Source: Magnetospirillum sp. (lineage in GTDB: Bacteria; Pseudomonadota; Alphaproteobacteria; CACIAM-22H2). Taken from it: a stretch of DNA of 64,000 nucleotides. Below are positions 61,651-64,000 of this stretch, piece after piece (within the stretch, counting starts at the first letter, position 1; every line of letters starts with the position of its first letter). Under the pieces are notes generated by a model that saw only the letters and a list, made by a program, of their open reading frames with translations, was not told the origin of the DNA and made no database searches. The position numbers and the translations under genes are program-made. The DNA lies in assembly GCA_027532905.1 (NCBI GenBank), contig JAPZUA010000002.1, positions 682,001 through 746,000 on the forward strand, in the 5' to 3' direction.

Positions 61651-63690
61651 TCAGTTTTTGCCGCGCGCGGCGTTGCCGCGGAAGCTCGACACGGCGGCGA
61701 CGAGGTTCGTCGCTTGCGCTGCAAGCGAGCTGGCCGAGGCCGAGCTCTGCTCGACCAATGCGGCATTCTGCTGCGTGGCGGCGTCGAGATCGCCGATCAC
61801 GCGGTTGATCTCGGCAATGCTGACGGATTGCTCGCGGCTGCCGGTCGCGATCTCGGGTGCTATCGCGGCAAGCTGGCGCACGATGTCGATGATGCTGGCA
61901 AGTGCGGATCCGGCCGCTCCCGCCAGATGCACGCCCTGGCCCACGTCGCGCGAGCTTTGCGCGATCTGGGTGCGGATCTGCTGGGCGGCGTCGCGCGAGC
62001 GGTCGGCAAGCTGGCGCACTTCCTGGGCCACGATCGCGAAACCGCGCCCGGCTTCGCCGGCGCGCGCTGCCTCGACCGCAGCGTTGAGGGCCAACATCTT
62101 CGTCTGGAAGGCAATCTCTTCCATCACCTGCACGATCTTGCCGATGCGCGCGGACGAGCCCTCGATTTCCGACATGGCGCCCACCACGCTCGAGACCGCG
62201 CGGTCGCCGCTTTCGGCACGCGCCAGCGCGTCGGTCGCAAGCTTGCGCGCATCGTCGGACTTGCGCGCGTTGGCGGCGACGGTCGCCGAAATGTCGGCCA
62301 TCGTCGACACGGCCTCCTGCAACGCTGTCGCTTGGCGCTCGGTGCGGGCTGCAAGATCGTCGCTGCCTTGCGAGATCTCGGTCGCGGCAGCGCGGATCGC
62401 CTCGACCGATTCGGCGATGCGCATCGCGGTTTCGGCCAATTGCCGTGCCAGCGCCTTCTCTTTTTCCTGGTCGGCGCGCTGCACGATCGAATTGCGCCGC
62501 AGCACTTCGACCGAGCGCGACAGGCCGCCGACCGCATCGCGCCGTTCGGTGCCGACGATTTCGATGTCGAGCTCGCCCGCGGCGATGCGGCGCGTGAGCC
62601 GGTCCATCGTGCCGATGTCGCGTGCGGCTCGCCGTCCGCGGATCGAAGACAAGGCGATCACCGTCAGCACCAACAGCAGCGACCCCAGGATCGCCAGATT
62701 GAGCCTTAGATCGCCGAGTTGCTTTTCCGTGAGCGCTTCGATCGGAATCGCCACCTCGAGCGCCATCGGCAGGCCGAGCGACGCGCGCAAGGGGACGGCC
62801 CCCACATAGTGGAGGCGGCCGTCGATCGCGACCGTATCGGCCTCAGCCTTGCCGTTTTTCGACAGGATGCCGGGCTCGGGCACGGTCGCACCGCCCGGCG
62901 GTTGCACCATCGCCGTGCCGGTCTCATCGACAATGCGCAGATACGATCCCGGCGGCAATCGGCCGTCGCGCAAACGCGCCAATGTCGTGCCCAAGGGAGC
63001 GATCAGGAAATCGATCGCGACCACGCCCCAGACCCGCCCGTCGAGCCCCTTTAAGTCATGTACCAGCGTGAGCGCATAGTCGCTCGACGAGGCGGTGCGA
63101 TAGGGGGCTGTCCAGGTCGGCAGATCCGCCCCTTCGGCGGTGCGGAACCAGGGGCGGGTGCGCGGATCGTAGTCGAAATCGGGCTCGGCAACGGAAGTCC
63201 AGTTCTGGCGCGGACCCGAAAAATAGAACCAGGTCGAGCGGCGGCCGCCGGATGTTTCGAAGATCGTACGCCGGTAGCCGCGCGCTTCGACGTGGCCGGC
63301 ATCCATGCGGTTCTTGAGAAAATCCGGGAGGACCTTGCGATGCTGCCAAAACTCGCCGTTCTCGAACCCGATATAGGCCGAACTGATCTGGTCGATGCGC
63401 TGCACCGGGCCTTGCGAGAGCGCTTGGAAAGTGCGCAGCGCTTCCTCGCGCACCATGCGCATCAAAAACGCGTCCGAAATCGTGCCGACGAGATCGATAG
63501 CGGGCTGGAACAGCTCGCTCGTGTCGTCGCCGAGCTGGGCCAGCGTGTGCTCGGCGTCTGCGACCGCTTCGGCGCGGATCGTCTCGGTTCGCACCGTATA
63601 GATCCCGGCCACGGCGCCGCTGCCCAGCAGCACGACGAAGAGGCCGATTAGAAAATCGCGTGTGCGGATCGTTCCCAAGCCCAAAGCCAT
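61651..63690 (-). CDS. Methyl-accepting chemotaxis protein
   Basis: 679 residues from ATG 63,690. One membrane helix near the start ([20 protein letters not shown]), a large periplasmic double-Cache-like sensor (about 40-325), a second helix ([20 protein letters not shown]), HAMP ([20 protein letters not shown]), and a cytoplasmic signalling domain whose hairpin tip is [20 protein letters not shown], then [18 protein letters not shown]. It should control the flagellar motor through CheA/CheW. The ligand is not evident; the Cache domain has [10 protein letters not shown], typical of dCache_1. Upstream ATG 63,738 would add 16 residues. Confidence 0.93.
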   Translation of the reverse strand: MALGLGTIRTRDFLIGLFVVLLGSGAVAGIYTVRTETIRAEAVADAEHTLAQLGDDTSELFQPAIDLVGTISDAFLMRMVREEALRTFQALSQGPVQRIDQISSAYIGFENGEFWQHRKVLPDFLKNRMDAGHVEARGYRRTIFETSGGRRSTWFYFSGPRQNWTSVAEPDFDYDPRTRPWFRTAEGADLPTWTAPYRTASSSDYALTLVHDLKGLDGRVWGVVAIDFLIAPLGTTLARLRDGRLPPGSYLRIVDETGTAMVQPPGGATVPEPGILSKNGKAEADTVAIDGRLHYVGAVPLRASLGLPMALEVAIPIEALTEKQLGDLRLNLAILGSLLLVLTVIALSSIRGRRAARDIGTMDRLTRRIAAGELDIEIVGTERRDAVGGLSRSVEVLRRNSIVQRADQEKEKALARQLAETAMRIAESVEAIRAAATEISQGSDDLAARTERQATALQEAVSTMADISATVAANARKSDDARKLATDALARAESGDRAVSSVVGAMSEIEGSSARIGKIVQVMEEIAFQTKMLALNAAVEAARAGEAGRGFAIVAQEVRQLADRSRDAAQQIRTQIAQSSRDVGQGVHLAGAAGSALASIIDIVRQLAAIAPEIATGSREQSVSIAEINRVIGDLDAATQQNAALVEQSSASASSLAAQATNLVAAVSSFRGNAARGKN

Positions 63691-63895
63691 TTTATTGGAA
63701 TTGCCCCCGTCGACTCTTGCCCGCCGAACACCAGTCATTCAATTAGCACGCGACCGCGCGGGATTGAACCCTATTGCGATTCCAGCCGCTTGCGGCCCAC
63801 CGACGCGTGCCGTGCAACGATGCGACCGGCGGCAATCTCCTGGTTTAAGTAGATGCCGATCCTTTTTGCGTTGTTGGATCGTCGTATTATTGGTT

Positions 63896-63918
63896 CGGTT
63901 ACAAGATTACCGTAACCG
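63896..63918. promoter_or_regulatory. Inverted repeat upstream of the terminal lipoprotein gene
   Basis: CGGTTAC-N9-GTAACCG, seven-base perfect arms, ends 25 bp before the ATG at 63,944. The position suits an operator or a hairpin in the leader. It is followed by a run of T's (CTGCTTTTTT) before the ribosome site. Confidence 0.3.
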
Positions 63919-63943
63919 CTCTGCTTTTTTCAAAGGATGTGCC

Positions 63944-64000
63944 ATGAAATATTTAACCTCGGCGATCATTGTTCTTGCCGCCGTCGGTGCTGCGGCCTGC
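63944..64000 (+). CDS. Small lipoprotein, N-terminus only (3' partial)
   Basis: Nineteen codons up to the window edge: MKYLTSAIIVLAAVGAAAC, a complete lipoprotein signal peptide ending in the Cys expected to be lipidated (entericidin-like proteins start this way). AAAGGA lies six bases before the ATG. The rest is outside the window, so no function can be assigned. Confidence 0.6.
   Translation, partial: MKYLTSAIIVLAAVGAAAC

Overview
The window is about 64 kb of GC-rich, densely packed bacterial chromosome. The gene content points to an alphaproteobacterium, most likely Rhodospirillales-like. It has an Entner-Doudoroff zwf-edd unit with an RpiR regulator, a eukaryotic-type NADP isocitrate dehydrogenase, a psd-pssA pair, BtaA/BtaB betaine-lipid enzymes, an RHH_4-type ribbon-helix-helix protein, a PAS_5-type protein and many ATGA/GTGA stop-start overlaps. 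I see no rRNA, tRNA, CRISPR array, prophage or insertion sequence. The taxonomic guess comes from gene families only.

Bases 1-12,000: the window opens inside a giant secreted protein (more than 2,886 codons, 5' end outside). It is made of about 48 copies of a 46-residue repeat related to RTX beta-roll repeats. The array is interrupted by a DUF4114-like and a cadherin-like segment and by an internal copy of an RTX/secretion-type module that recurs at the true C-terminus. Directly downstream are a TPR protein and a 2-oxoglutarate/Fe(II) oxygenase with overlapping ends, then a core MetE-like methionine synthase and an SDR oxidoreductase. Bases 12,000-20,600: a PAS protein, btaA-btaB (candidate PHO box upstream), then zwf-edd-rpiR-greB, preceded by paired GTAA-N2-TTAC sites that may bind the RpiR regulator.

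Bases 20,600-31,500: small hypothetical genes, a pentapeptide-repeat protein, a hybrid histidine kinase with a degenerate receiver and its single-domain response regulator, an SH3-domain exported protein, an MFS transporter, an XRE regulator and an unusual HTH/GNAT-like gene pair. Bases 31,700-42,400: an MFS transporter, O-acetylhomoserine sulfhydrylase, a LysR / cyclic-nucleotide-gated channel / DMT transporter operon, a three-gene operon of a tail-anchored pseudokinase, a small membrane protein and a lipoprotein hydrolase lacking its nucleophile, and icd.

Bases 42,700-51,800: a four-gene catabolic-looking unit (periplasmic binding protein, 2OG oxygenase, glyoxalase-fold protein, amidohydrolase), a LOG-family protein, two c-type cytochromes, a LysM protein and psd-pssA. 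Bases 51,800-64,000: motA overlapping an O-GlcNAc-transferase-like gene, glcB facing a divergent IclR regulator over a palindrome, rodA, a cupin, a BciB/FrhB-like iron-sulfur flavoprotein, a VOC protein, a DUF486 protein, a chemoreceptor, and the first 19 codons of a lipoprotein.

The most unusual content is the giant 46-residue repeat protein with its TPR/hydroxylase neighbours, and the pseudokinase operon. Four convergent gene pairs share exactly 4 bp at their stop codons, so there is no room for conventional terminators between them.
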